64,000 nt of DNA from Acidobacteriota bacterium (GTDB lineage: Bacteria; Acidobacteriota; Vicinamibacteria; Vicinamibacterales; UBA2999). The position numbers were made by a program, and so were the translations under genes. The stretch is from the NCBI GenBank assembly GCA_030697165.1, contig JAUYQQ010000001.1, forward strand, positions 248,001-312,000, given 5' to 3'. Shown in pieces: positions 47,067-56,376 of the stretch (the stretch's first letter is position 1; each line of letters opens with the position of its first letter). Under the pieces are notes generated by a model. That model searched no databases and was not told where the DNA came from. It saw nothing but the letters and a program-made list of their open reading frames with translations.

Positions 47067-49850
47067 ATGTCCATGGCACAGCACTCCGACACCCGCCCGC
47101 TCTGGGGACACGAGGATCCGGCGTCTCGCCTGGCCGAACTCGTCGCCACCGACGTCGAGTTGAAGGTCGCCCCGCTTCGCCGCGACGTGCGTCTGCTGGG
47201 CACGTTGCTCGGCCACGTGATCAGGGAGCAGGCCGGCGCGCGGGTGTTCGACGCGGTCGAGGCGCTGCGGACGCTCGCGATCCGGCATCGTGAGCGCGCG
47301 GCGGACGCCAGCGAGACGGACGCCACCGGCGTCGCGTTGATGCAGGAGGCCGATCAGCTGGTCAGCGCACTCCCGGTGGACGAAGCCTACAGTCTGACGC
47401 GCGCCTTCGCCATTTACTTCGATCTCACGAACCTCGCGGAAACGGCTCATCGCCGTCGGCGCCGCCGGGCCTCGCGGCTGCGGACCGGCGAGACGCCACA
47501 AGCCGGCACCCCGGCCGGCACGCTGCGGCGCCTGCGTGACGCGGGGCTCGACGCCGACACGGTGATCGATCGGCTGCGCGAGGTCGAGGTGGTGCCGGTC
47601 TTTACCGCCCATCCCACGGAGGTGTCGCGCCGGACGGTCCTGTTCAAGCACCGCCGGATCGCCGCGGCGCTCGATGCGCTCGACCGGGTGCCGCTGACCG
47701 ACGCCGAGGCGGCCGCGCAGGAAGCCATCATCGTGGCCGAGGTCACCGCGCTGTGGCAGACCGACGACGTGCGACGCCGCCGGCCGTCGGTGATCGACGA
47801 GGTGCGAATGGGCCTCGACTACTACGCCGATGTGCTGATCGACACCATCCCCGTCGTGTATGCCGAACTGGGCTCGGCGTTCGCGGACGCGTACGGCGAG
47901 GCGCCGGCCATGGACGCGTTGCCACGCGTCGTGCGATTCGGCTCCTGGATTGGCGGCGACGGCGACGGCAATCCGCACGTGACCCCGGACGTCACGCGCG
48001 CGGCCCTGCGGATGGCGCGCGAGACCATCCTCGATGCCTACCGCGGCCGGCTGGAAGCGCTCGTTGAACGGCTCAGTGCCTCGACGCTGCGGGTGCCCGT
48101 GTCGGAGGCGCTGCAGCAACGTCTCGCGGAGTACTCGCGGACGATCCCTTCGCTCGACCCGATGCCCGACAGCCGGTCGGACACTGAAGTGTACCGGCGT
48201 CTGCTCGGTTACATGGGCTGGCGGCTAGGCGCGGTGCGCCATCAGCCCGGTGCGGACCACGGCTATCCCGACGCGGCCGCGTTCGCGCGCGACCTGCAGA
48301 TTATCCGCGACAGCCTGCGGGCACATGGCGGCGCACGCGTGGCGGCCCAGCTGGTCGACCCGCTCCTGCAGCAGGTTGACACGTTCGGCTTCCACCTCCA
48401 CGCGCTCGACCTGCGCCAGCACGCGCGCGTGCATGCGCGGGCGCGCGCCGACCTCGACGGCGCCACCGATCCCCCGGGGCTGCCGGCAGCGCCCTCCGCC
48501 GACACGCGGGCGCTCCTCGACCACCTCCGAGGCATCGGCGCCCTCAAGCGCGAGTATCCCCCGCAGGCGATTCGGAGCTACGTCATCAGCGGCGCCCAGG
48601 GTGTGGATGATGTGCTCACGCTGGTGCGGCTCCTCGAGACCAGCGGCGTCCAGGTGGCCGCGCGGGACGATGACCCCGGCGTCATGCCGGTCCCCCTGTT
48701 CGAGTCGATCGCGGACCTGCGGGCCGCGCCCGGGATTTGCCGCAACTTGTGGACCCGCCCCGACTACGCGCGGCTGCTCACGTCCTGGGGCGGCCGGCAG
48801 GAGGTGATGCTCGGGTACTCCGACTCCAACAAGGATGGCGGGATGCTGACGAGCACGTGGGAGATCTATCGCGCACACCAGGCGCTGCACGAGGTCGCCC
48901 GCGACTGCGGCGTCCGGCTCTGCCTGTTCCATGGCCGGGGCGGCACGGTCGGCCGCGGCGGCGGGCCGACGCACCGCGCCATCACGTCGCAGCCGCCGGG
49001 CGCCTTCGCTGGCGCGATCAAGATCACCGAGCAAGGCGAGGTCCTCAACTGGAAGTACTCGGACCCGGTGCTGGCCGAGCGCAACCTGTCGCTGATGGTG
49101 GCGGCCGCACTCGATGCCCGCGTCAACCTGCGCCCCCCCGCCCCCGCCGATCAGGCCCGCTGGCACGCGGCGATGGCGGCGCTCTCCGACGATGCCTACG
49201 CGTACTATCGCGCCGAGATCGCGGAGCATCCCGACACGCTCCCCTACTTCGAGCAGGCCACCCCGGTCGCCGAACTCGAGCACGCGCGCATCGGGTCGCG
49301 GCCGGCGCGGCGCGGCGAGACGCGCGGCCTCGACGACCTGCGCGCGATCCCCTGGGTCTTCGGCTGGATGCAGAGCCGTCACGTGCTCCCCGCCTGGTTC
49401 GGCGTGGGTCACGCCCTCAATCGCTTCGCAGGACGCGGCACTGAACCGGCCGCGTTGCTGCGCGAGATGATGCAGGCGTTCCCGTTCTTCCAGGACCTCG
49501 TCCGCAACGTCGAGATCGGCCTCGCCAAGGCGGACCTCCCGATTGCGGCGCGCTATGCCGCGCTCGTCACCGACGCGGCCCTGCGCGACCGCGTCTTCGG
49601 GCGGCTGGCCGGCGAATTCGCCCGCACCCGGCGCCTCGTCCTGCAGGTGACGGGACAGTCGGAGCTGCTCGAAAAGAATCCCGTGCTGGCACGATCGATC
49701 CGGCTTCGCAACCCGTACGTGGATCCGCTGAGCCTCATCCAGGTGACGCTCCTCGGCCGGGCCCGTGCCGGCGAACGCAACGAAGCCCTCGACTACGCGC
49801 TGGCCTCGACGATCAACGGCATCTCGGCGGGCCTGCGCAACACCGGCTGA
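47067..49850 (+). CDS. ppc: Phosphoenolpyruvate carboxylase
   Basis: A 927-aa enzyme of full family length. Signatures: the catalytic His in VVPVFTAHPTEVSRR (about 181), GSWIGGDGDGNPHVT, the second motif MLGYSDSNKDGG, the glycine-rich loop FHGRGGTVGRGGGP, and the invariant C-terminus NGISAGLRNTG. It carboxylates PEP to oxaloacetate with bicarbonate and Mg2+, replenishing the TCA cycle in the cytoplasm. The conserved C-terminal glycine needed for activity is present. No ribosome-binding site stands out before ATG 47067; the internal ATG two codons later would give nearly the same protein. Confidence 0.96.
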   Translation: MSMAQHSDTRPLWGHEDPASRLAELVATDVELKVAPLRRDVRLLGTLLGHVIREQAGARVFDAVEALRTLAIRHRERAADASETDATGVALMQEADQLVSALPVDEAYSLTRAFAIYFDLTNLAETAHRRRRRRASRLRTGETPQAGTPAGTLRRLRDAGLDADTVIDRLREVEVVPVFTAHPTEVSRRTVLFKHRRIAAALDALDRVPLTDAEAAAQEAIIVAEVTALWQTDDVRRRRPSVIDEVRMGLDYYADVLIDTIPVVYAELGSAFADAYGEAPAMDALPRVVRFGSWIGGDGDGNPHVTPDVTRAALRMARETILDAYRGRLEALVERLSASTLRVPVSEALQQRLAEYSRTIPSLDPMPDSRSDTEVYRRLLGYMGWRLGAVRHQPGADHGYPDAAAFARDLQIIRDSLRAHGGARVAAQLVDPLLQQVDTFGFHLHALDLRQHARVHARARADLDGATDPPGLPAAPSADTRALLDHLRGIGALKREYPPQAIRSYVISGAQGVDDVLTLVRLLETSGVQVAARDDDPGVMPVPLFESIADLRAAPGICRNLWTRPDYARLLTSWGGRQEVMLGYSDSNKDGGMLTSTWEIYRAHQALHEVARDCGVRLCLFHGRGGTVGRGGGPTHRAITSQPPGAFAGAIKITEQGEVLNWKYSDPVLAERNLSLMVAAALDARVNLRPPAPADQARWHAAMAALSDDAYAYYRAEIAEHPDTLPYFEQATPVAELEHARIGSRPARRGETRGLDDLRAIPWVFGWMQSRHVLPAWFGVGHALNRFAGRGTEPAALLREMMQAFPFFQDLVRNVEIGLAKADLPIAARYAALVTDAALRDRVFGRLAGEFARTRRLVLQVTGQSELLEKNPVLARSIRLRNPYVDPLSLIQVTLLGRARAGERNEALDYALASTINGISAGLRNTG

Positions 49851-49916
49851 GGGAGCTGGCCTGGCGGTTTGCTCGCGAGCGCATGTCGGCGGTAAGGTCT
49901 ACTAGAGGTAAAGCCA

Positions 49917-50663
49917 ATGAGCGTACGCGTGTCGCAATTAATGATGAGCTTGGCGATCGCGGTGCTGGCCGCGGGATGTTCCTCCCCCCCCACTAGCCGG
50001 GTCGACGCCGCGAAGTCGCGTCTCGACGCGCTCGGCCCCGAGGCGAAGACCCACGCCCCCGAGGCGTTCGCAGAGGCCCAGGGCGTGGTCGCGCAGCTCG
50101 ACGCTGAACTGGCAACGCAGTCCGAGAGTTTTGCGATGAGCCGTTCGTACGATCGGACCGGCCAGTTGATCGACCAGGTCAATGCCGCCGCCGATCGCGT
50201 ACAGACGGCAATCGAGACGGGCAAGCGGCAGGCGGCGGCACAGGCCGAGTCGGCGCGGCGGGCGGAAACGGAACGAGCCGAGGCCGAAAAAGAAGCCGCG
50301 GCAGCGGCCGAATTGGCGGCGGCGGTGCCCGAAGTGCGACCGGGGCAGGTCGCCTTGCCGCGCGCCGCCATGGCCGACGGCAAGCGCCTGGCCGCCGGAA
50401 CCTACAGCCTCAGACTCGGGGACGAAGCGCCTGCCGCTGGTGCCACGATGCGGGCCGGCCGATGGGTCGAGTTCGTCTCGAACGGGTCGGTCGCCGGCCG
50501 CGGCCTCGCCGTGGTGATTCCGGACAGCGAGATCAGCGAGGTCACCTCAGGCTCGTCCCCCCGCAACGAAGCGTGGGTGGCGGAACTGCGTGGCGGCGAG
50601 TACGTGCGGGTCTGGCTGAATCGGGGCGGCGTGCACTACCTGCTCCACCTGCCGACGTCGTAG
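49917..50663 (+). CDS. Lipoprotein with coiled-coil region, unknown function
   Basis: A 248-aa predicted lipoprotein. The signal peptide ends in a lipobox LAAGC with Cys at residue 21. Residues about 28-135 form a charged alanine-rich helix (KSRLDALGPEAKTHAPEAFAEA, then AEKEAAAAAELAAA), resembling periplasmic DUF4398-type helices. The C-terminal 110 residues form a beta-rich domain (KRLAAGTYSLRLGDE, GRWVEFVSNGSV, EYVRVWLNRGGVHYLLHLP). AGAGGTAA precedes ATG 49917. It probably sits in the outer membrane facing the periplasm. A convergent hairpin follows the stop. Confidence 0.78.
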   Translation: MSVRVSQLMMSLAIAVLAAGCSSPPTSRVDAAKSRLDALGPEAKTHAPEAFAEAQGVVAQLDAELATQSESFAMSRSYDRTGQLIDQVNAAADRVQTAIETGKRQAAAQAESARRAETERAEAEKEAAAAAELAAAVPEVRPGQVALPRAAMADGKRLAAGTYSLRLGDEAPAAGATMRAGRWVEFVSNGSVAGRGLAVVIPDSEISEVTSGSSPRNEAWVAELRGGEYVRVWLNRGGVHYLLHLPTS

Positions 50664-50673
50664 CGGGGCCGCT

Positions 50674-50714
50674 GCGGGCTGACGACCCTCCCGCCCGGGG
50701 CGTCGTCAGCCCGC
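50674..50714. terminator. Bidirectional terminator-like hairpin
   Basis: A perfect 13-bp inverted repeat, GCGGGCTGACGAC with GTCGTCAGCCCGC, separated by 15 bases, lies between two convergent genes (lipoprotein and PHP protein). No long T-run follows on either side, so termination efficiency is uncertain, but position and symmetry fit a shared terminator. Confidence 0.7.
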
Positions 50715-50756
50715 ACCCGGCGCTTCACGACAAAGGAAGCACGGATTCGCCCTCTG

Positions 50757-51551
50757 TCAGCGCACGCGGAGCGCACGGTTGCCGGGTAGCCGCAGGCTGA
50801 GCCTGGCGCCATCGTTGCTCTGGATCCGGTATTCATTGGAGTCGATCCCGAGGGCGGCCGGGTCGTCCGTTCCAAGCCCGGCTGATGTCGGACCGAGATG
50901 TCCGAACGCCAGGAGGGCCGCCACGCGCGCGACTTCGGCGCAGGTGAGCGGCCGGCTCTTGACCTGCACCCGCCCTGCGGTGATGGCGTCGCAGATCGCG
51001 CCGGCGTCCGGCGCCGCGTCCACCAGCGAATACGTCGAGCCCAGTTGCCACAGCCGGTGGACGTCGCAGTTGCCGACCACCGGCTTGCCGTGACGTGCCG
51101 CCCATGCCTCGCCGCGGCGATTGAAATCGATCAACCGCGTGAACGCGGCGTTGCGCTCGACGGCGTCGAACAGGCCGGCGTGACGCTCGAGATCACGGCC
51201 GAGACACACGGACGCGGGAAAGAAGGGATGCGGCGCGACGACCAGTCCGGGCTGCCGCGATCTCAGCCGGGTCAGGTCGGCGAACGTCCGCACATCTTCC
51301 GCGCCATGGCGAAAGTTCAGCAGCAAAACGTGGCGGCCTTCAATGGTGCGTTCGACGCCGGGTATCAGCACCAGCCCGCGTTCGGCGGCGTACGGCATGA
51401 AGCGCCGAAGGTCCAGCTGACGTTCGTGCAGCGTAATCGCCAGCGCGTCGTAGCCGAGCGTGACCGCGCGGTCGATCAACGCGGCCGTGGTGTGAGGAAT
51501 GCGGTCAACGGGATCGTCGGCGGTATGGGTATGGAGTTCAACCTTCAACAT
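50757..51551 (-). CDS. PHP domain metal-dependent phosphoesterase-like protein
   Basis: A 264-aa cytoplasmic protein of the PHP (polymerase and histidinol phosphatase) superfamily. Metal motifs: VELHTHTADDP at the N-terminus, ALAITLHER, PGVERTIEGRHVLL, APHPFFPA and GNCDVHRLWQLG near the C-terminus. ATG 51551 was chosen because it begins the MLKVELHTHT core; the longer frame upstream has no family support. Stand-alone PHP proteins are phosphoesterases acting on nucleotides or 3'-phosphorylated oligonucleotides. The 202-bp gap upstream to the peptidase gene holds no recognisable feature. Confidence 0.85.
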   Translation of the reverse strand: MLKVELHTHTADDPVDRIPHTTAALIDRAVTLGYDALAITLHERQLDLRRFMPYAAERGLVLIPGVERTIEGRHVLLLNFRHGAEDVRTFADLTRLRSRQPGLVVAPHPFFPASVCLGRDLERHAGLFDAVERNAAFTRLIDFNRRGEAWAARHGKPVVGNCDVHRLWQLGSTYSLVDAAPDAGAICDAITAGRVQVKSRPLTCAEVARVAALLAFGHLGPTSAGLGTDDPAALGIDSNEYRIQSNDGARLSLRLPGNRALRVR

Positions 51552-51753
51552 GGCGTCGACCCTTTCTTCGGGGGCCGGTGCGCTGACGCGGTTTGCCTCC
51601 CACGACATCTGGTAAAGCAACAACGGTTCCAGCAACGCGGGGCCGCTCTTAGGCCCAAAGTCGGCCGGCAGCCATGGCAAGCGGCGCGGATGTCTGCCTC
51701 GGGAGAGACAAAAGATCCCCACTCCCTTCGATGCCCACCCGGCGGCGGCGCGA

Positions 51754-52926
51754 TTACGGAGCGAAGCTCGACAGCTGCGCGACCGTCTTGGCGTCGAGCC
51801 GCGTCAGCACCTGAAGCAACAACTCCACCGCGCGATCGAAATCCGTCCGTTGAATCACGCCGGTGTGGCCGTGCAGGTACCTGGTCGGCACCGTCATATT
51901 GACCGTGGCGCGTCCGGTGTCATACCGCTGAATCTCAGCGCCATCCTCACCGTACCCGGTGAGCACGTTCGGCTGCAGCGGGATGCGCGCTTGCTGGGCG
52001 ACGTCGAAAAAGAAATCGCGGAACTTGCGGTTGGGAATCATCGAGCTGTCGAGCAGGAAAATGCCCGGCCCGCCGCCCAGCCGCTCCTGCGCCTGGGTCG
52101 GCCCGATCGCCGGGTAATCAGCCGACACCCCCGCCTCGATCGAGATGCCGATGTCGGGCCGCGCCTTGTCGACCGCAGTTTGCGCCCCGCGCAACCCGAT
52201 CTCCTCCTGCGTGGTCGCGACCCAGATGATCTGCGCCGGCAAGGTGAGACCCTCGCTGCGGATGCGGCGCGCCGCCGCGATCATCACGCCGAGTCCAACC
52301 CGGTCGTCCCAGGCCTTGCCCGCATACCGGCCATTGGCCATCACCGCAAATTCGCTCTGGGGCGCGATGCCGTCGCCCGGACGAATCCCCATGCGTTCGA
52401 CCTCTTCGCGAGACAACGCGCCGACGTCGAGGAACGTGTCTTCGAGCGACCAGACGCTCGTGCGTTGTGCCGGGGGCAGGACGTGCGTGGTGCGCAGGCC
52501 GCTGACCGCCATCACGGGACCATTGCGGCCGAGGATCGTCCACCGCTGATCGGGGAGGGCCTGATCGAGCACGCCGCCGAGCGTCTTCACGCGGATGAAT
52601 CCGTCTGGGGTGATGTATTGGACCATCAGGCCGACTTCATCCATGTGCGCGGTCACCATCACGCGCGGCCCGGTGGTATTGCCGGGCAATGTGGCATGCA
52701 CCGATCCGAGTCCGTCGTAATCAATCGCGGCGCCAACCGCGTTGAACTCGTTGACGACGATGCGGCGGACGTCTTCTTCGAACGCTGATGGGCCTGGGGC
52801 CTCCGACAGCGCCTTGAGCAGCTGTGCGGTGGCGTCGAGCGGCGGCGGGACCTGGGCGGCCCCGGCCGCGGCGAGCGCCATCATGCCTCCAGCGACAAGA
52901 ACCCCGACACGAGAAACGGTGCGCAT
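51754..52926 (-). CDS. Exported M42-type (glutamyl/deblocking) aminopeptidase
   Basis: A 390-aa peptidase. ATG 52926 has a GGAGGA site 5 nt upstream and opens a signal peptide (RVGVLVAGGMMALAAAGAAQ). The M42 co-catalytic metal motifs are visible: TAHMDEVGLMVQ, KAWDDRVGLGVMI (bridging Asp), TTQEEIGLRGA (catalytic Glu pair), SIEAGV and the C-terminal YLHGHTGVIQRTD. M42 peptidases are usually cytosolic dodecamers; this one appears exported, which fits peptide scavenging in the periplasm. A single-gene unit. Confidence 0.87.
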   Translation of the reverse strand: MRTVSRVGVLVAGGMMALAAAGAAQVPPPLDATAQLLKALSEAPGPSAFEEDVRRIVVNEFNAVGAAIDYDGLGSVHATLPGNTTGPRVMVTAHMDEVGLMVQYITPDGFIRVKTLGGVLDQALPDQRWTILGRNGPVMAVSGLRTTHVLPPAQRTSVWSLEDTFLDVGALSREEVERMGIRPGDGIAPQSEFAVMANGRYAGKAWDDRVGLGVMIAAARRIRSEGLTLPAQIIWVATTQEEIGLRGAQTAVDKARPDIGISIEAGVSADYPAIGPTQAQERLGGGPGIFLLDSSMIPNRKFRDFFFDVAQQARIPLQPNVLTGYGEDGAEIQRYDTGRATVNMTVPTRYLHGHTGVIQRTDFDRAVELLLQVLTRLDAKTVAQLSSFAP

Positions 52927-52981
52927 AAATCCTCCAAGGGTGTGGTCAGACGACGGTGACGATAGCACCGATAGCGCCTTG

Positions 52982-53371
52982 TCAGACCTTCGGCCTGCGG
53001 GACATCGCCGCGCGCGCCCCGATCAGCGCACCGAGCACGTTCGCGACGAGGTCGGTCACGGATGGAAACCGCCCGTGGCTGAAAAGCTGGGATGCCTCCG
53101 TCAGACCCGAGAGCAACAGCGCCCACGCCAGGGTGCGCCACAGCACCCCTCTCCGGGTGGGCTGCGTCCATGCGAACAAAGCGCCGAACGGCACGTAGAG
53201 GATCACGTTGCTCGCGATCTCCAGGAGCCTGACGGGCGGGGAGACGAAAGGGATCCACTGGACACTGCCCCAGTGAAGGTGGTCCTGGAAACTCCGCCAG
53301 GGCACCACCATCCACAGGATGACCAGGATCCACAGCACGAGCATGCCCCGCATGAGCGGGCGGATTCCCAT
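52982..53371 (-). CDS. VanZ-like family membrane protein
   Basis: A 129-aa membrane protein with about four helices and VanZ-like motifs: LVILWMVVPWRSFQDHLHWG, SNVILYVPFGALFAW, and the signature LTEASQLFSHGRFPSVTDLVANVLGALIG. VanZ-like proteins give low-level teicoplanin resistance in some Gram-positives; in other bacteria their role is unknown. Start at ATG 53371 is preferred since the upstream in-frame part lacks protein-like character. The 235-bp gap to the oxidoreductase operon on the right contains no gene I can see. Confidence 0.82.
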   Translation of the reverse strand: MGIRPLMRGMLVLWILVILWMVVPWRSFQDHLHWGSVQWIPFVSPPVRLLEIASNVILYVPFGALFAWTQPTRRGVLWRTLAWALLLSGLTEASQLFSHGRFPSVTDLVANVLGALIGARAAMSRRPKV

Positions 53372-53606
53372 CACGCGATCGTAGCAGGACGATGTTGAAC
53401 AGGGGTGACTGCGAAATTCTCCCCACGTGATCTGCCCCAGAGTCGGATACGGCCCACTATGTTTCCGAAACACCCAGCGCAATAGGGATTATCGGCGGGA
53501 ATCGTAGGGAGTCCCTGCGGCGCGTTATTTGCACTCGAACACGAGGGGAAGGCCGGCCCACGTGAGCTTCATCTGAACGGCCTTCACTCTCGCTCGGGAC
53601 AGTCCC

Positions 53607-55802
53607 ATGAACACCGTGTCGCGCCGTCGTTTTCTCAAGCTCTCGGCCGGAACCGTCGCCGTTGCTGGGGGCACCGCCGGGCTGTGGAGCCTGGCATCGG
53701 ATGCGAAGGGCGCAACCACCGAGGCCCGCGAAGTCGCAACGATCTGCAATGTCTGCTTCTGGAAGTGTGGCGCGATTGCAACCGTCCGGGACGGCCGCCT
53801 CTGGAAGATCTCCGGCAACCCCCACGACCCCTTGAGCCGCGGCCGCCTGTGTCCGCGAGGCACGGGAGGCATCGGCACCAACTTCGACACCGACCGGCTT
53901 CGTGCACCCCTTGTCCGGGTTGGGCCGCGCGGCGAAGAACGGTGGCAGGAAGTGACGTGGGACGAAGCCATCCAGCACATCGCTGATCGGATGGCGAAGA
54001 TCAAGACCGATTACGGCCCCGAGGCGATGGCGTTCTTCAGCCACGGCATCGGCGGCAACTTCCTCAAGCACACGATGGCCGCGTTTGGTTCTCCCAACAC
54101 GGCTGCCCCCTCCTTCGCGCAGTGCCGGGGCCCCAGAGATGTCGGCTTCGAGCTGACGTTCGGAGACCAGCCTGGCTCTCCCGAACGCACCGACATCGAG
54201 AACGCGCGGTGCCTGGTATTGATCGGGAGCCATCTGGGCGAGAACATGCACAACACTCAGGTGCAGGAGTTCGCGGCGGCGGTGGATCGCGGCGCGACGG
54301 TGATCGTGGTCGACCCGAGGTTTTCAGTGGCGGCGAGCAAGGCCAAACACTACCTCCCGATCAAGCCCGGGACCGACCTGGCACTGGTGCTCGCATGGAT
54401 GCACACGTTGGTGGCCGAGAAGCTGTACGACGCCAGCTACGTGGAGCAGTACGGGCACGGCTTCGATCAGTTCCGGGAGGCGATCGCCGACAACACGCCG
54501 GAGTGGGCCGCCGCCATCACCGGGCTGTCGCCGGAGGCAATCCGCGAGACCGCGCGGGAAATGGGACGGCACCGCCCGGCCACGCTGGTGCATCCGGGCC
54601 GACGCGCGAACTGGTACGGCGACGATGCCCAACGTTCGCGGGCGGTCGCACTGCTGAACGCCTTGCTCGGGAGTTGGGGGCGCAAGGGCGGGTTTTACAC
54701 GCCGGCGATTATGCCGATCCCCGACTACCCGTATCCCGACTATCCAACGCCGGGACGGCCCAAGGTGGACAACCCCGGGCACCGGTACCCATTCGCCACA
54801 GAGGCGATCACGACCGGGATTCGGAACGCGACAATCACTGGTGAGCCGTACCCGATCAAGGGCTGGCTCGTCTATGCGACGAACCTGCTCCAATCACTGC
54901 CGTCGAAAGACGAGACGCTCCGGGCAATCCAGAATCTCGACCTGCTCGTGGTGGTGGATTTGGTGCCGAGCGAAATTGCCGGCTGGGCGGATGTCGTCCT
55001 GCCGGAGGCCGGGTACCTGGAGCGGTACGACGACCTGCATGTCGGGCCGTTCAAGCGGCCGTTCGTCGGCTTGCGCCAACCCGTCGTGGATCCGCCGCAC
55101 GGGCAGAAACCGAACTGGTGGATTGCCAAGCGCCTGGCCGAGAAGCTCGGGCTTGGTGCGTACTTTCCCTGGGATCACATCGAACAGTACCTACGCTACC
55201 GCGTCGAGGAGGCCGGGCTCAACTGGGAGGAACTCAAGGCCAAGGGCGTGATTGTCGGCGAGGAGGAACCCCTCTACTTCGAGGACGGGGCGGCCGCAGA
55301 GTTCGACACGCCGTCGACCAAGATCGAGTTCTACTCGGACCAACTCGCCACCGCCGGCTTCGATCCGGTGCCCCGGTTTACACCGCCGCAGGAGCCGCCC
55401 GCGGGGTCGTACCGGCTGTTGTTTGGTCGCTCGCCCGTGCACACCTTCGCGAGCACCCAGACCAACCCGTTGTTGATGGATCTCGTGGGGGAGAACGTCC
55501 TCTGGCTCAACCAGGCAGAAGCCCGGCGTCTCGGGATCGCCAATAGCGCCGTGGTTCGCCTCCGCAACCAGGACGGGGTGCTGAGCGAACCGATCCGCGT
55601 GAAGGTGACGCAACGTATCCGGCCCGACTGCGTGTACATGGTCCACGGGTTCGGCACCACCGCCAAGGGGATGACACGCGCCTTCGGCAGAGGCGCCAGC
55701 ACCGCACAGCTGGTAACCCGTTATGCCACCGACCCCCTCATGGGCGGCACTGCGGTCAACGTCAACTTCGTCACGATCGAGCCGTCGCAAGGGGGCAACT
55801 GA
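53607..55802 (+). CDS. psrA: Molybdopterin oxidoreductase catalytic subunit (polysulfide/thiosulfate/selenite reductase-like)
   Basis: A 731-aa DMSO-reductase-family enzyme. A twin-arginine signal (SRRRFLKLSAG) sends it folded to the periplasm. A [4Fe-4S] motif, C47-x2-C50-x3-C54-x27-C82, follows. The predicted Mo ligand is Cys173 (FAQCRGPRD), as in the PsrA/PhsA group rather than the Ser of DMSO reductases or Sec of formate dehydrogenases. Further marks are VVDPRFSVAASKAKHYLPIKPGTD, GWADVVLPEAGYLER and FGTTAKGMTRAFGRG. It likely reduces a sulfur, selenium or arsenic oxyanion, fed through PsrB- and NrfD-like partners encoded in the operon. The exact substrate cannot be decided; length is near PsrA/PhsA (about 760). 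Confidence 0.88.
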   Translation: MNTVSRRRFLKLSAGTVAVAGGTAGLWSLASDAKGATTEAREVATICNVCFWKCGAIATVRDGRLWKISGNPHDPLSRGRLCPRGTGGIGTNFDTDRLRAPLVRVGPRGEERWQEVTWDEAIQHIADRMAKIKTDYGPEAMAFFSHGIGGNFLKHTMAAFGSPNTAAPSFAQCRGPRDVGFELTFGDQPGSPERTDIENARCLVLIGSHLGENMHNTQVQEFAAAVDRGATVIVVDPRFSVAASKAKHYLPIKPGTDLALVLAWMHTLVAEKLYDASYVEQYGHGFDQFREAIADNTPEWAAAITGLSPEAIRETAREMGRHRPATLVHPGRRANWYGDDAQRSRAVALLNALLGSWGRKGGFYTPAIMPIPDYPYPDYPTPGRPKVDNPGHRYPFATEAITTGIRNATITGEPYPIKGWLVYATNLLQSLPSKDETLRAIQNLDLLVVVDLVPSEIAGWADVVLPEAGYLERYDDLHVGPFKRPFVGLRQPVVDPPHGQKPNWWIAKRLAEKLGLGAYFPWDHIEQYLRYRVEEAGLNWEELKAKGVIVGEEEPLYFEDGAAAEFDTPSTKIEFYSDQLATAGFDPVPRFTPPQEPPAGSYRLLFGRSPVHTFASTQTNPLLMDLVGENVLWLNQAEARRLGIANSAVVRLRNQDGVLSEPIRVKVTQRIRPDCVYMVHGFGTTAKGMTRAFGRGASTAQLVTRYATDPLMGGTAVNVNFVTIEPSQGGN

Positions 55803-55803
55803 C

Positions 55804-56337
55804 ATGCGCTACGCGATGGCGATTGATACCAGGCTGTGCGTCGGGTGCATGAACTGCGTAGTGGCCTGCAAGAACGAAAACCAGGTGCCTGAGGGCTATT
55901 GCCGCGACTGGATCACGGAAACCGTTCGCGGGGAATTCCCCGACCTCAGGCTCGAGATTCGGTCGGAGCGATGCAACCACTGCGACCGGCCCCCGTGCGT
56001 GTCCTGCTGCCCGACCGGAGCGAGTTACCGGCGCGAGGACGGCATCGTGCTGGTGGACAAATCCAAATGCATCGGGTGCAAGGCATGCATGGCCGCCTGC
56101 CCGTACGATGCGCGTTTCGTGCACCCGGACGGCTACATCAGCAAGTGCACATTCTGCCACCATCTGGTGGACCAGGGACAGGACCCGGCGTGCGTATCGT
56201 CGTGCCCGACGCGCTGCATGCACTTTGGCGACGTCGACGATCCCGACAGCGCCATCAGTCGCCTGCTGCGTCGTCGCGCACACCACACGCTCCTGCCGGA
56301 CACGGGCTGTGGGCCCCACTGCTTCTTCCTCGTTTAA
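55804..56337 (+). CDS. psrB: Four-cluster ferredoxin-like electron-transfer subunit (PsrB/DmsB type)
   Basis: A 177-aa iron-sulfur protein starting at ATG 55804, one base after the psrA-like stop. Four cysteine groups for four [4Fe-4S] clusters are visible: CVGCMNCVVAC, CNHCDRPPCVSCCP, CIGCKACMAACP and CTFCHHL...CVSSCP. Such subunits pass electrons between the quinol-binding membrane subunit and the molybdopterin subunit on the periplasmic side. It has no own signal, consistent with co-export with the Tat-signal partner. The porin gene follows after a gap of 39 bp. Confidence 0.9.
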   Translation: MRYAMAIDTRLCVGCMNCVVACKNENQVPEGYCRDWITETVRGEFPDLRLEIRSERCNHCDRPPCVSCCPTGASYRREDGIVLVDKSKCIGCKACMAACPYDARFVHPDGYISKCTFCHHLVDQGQDPACVSSCPTRCMHFGDVDDPDSAISRLLRRRAHHTLLPDTGCGPHCFFLV

Positions 56338-56376
56338 CTCGTCATGCCTTATTCCTTTTTACTGGAGCATACGTCG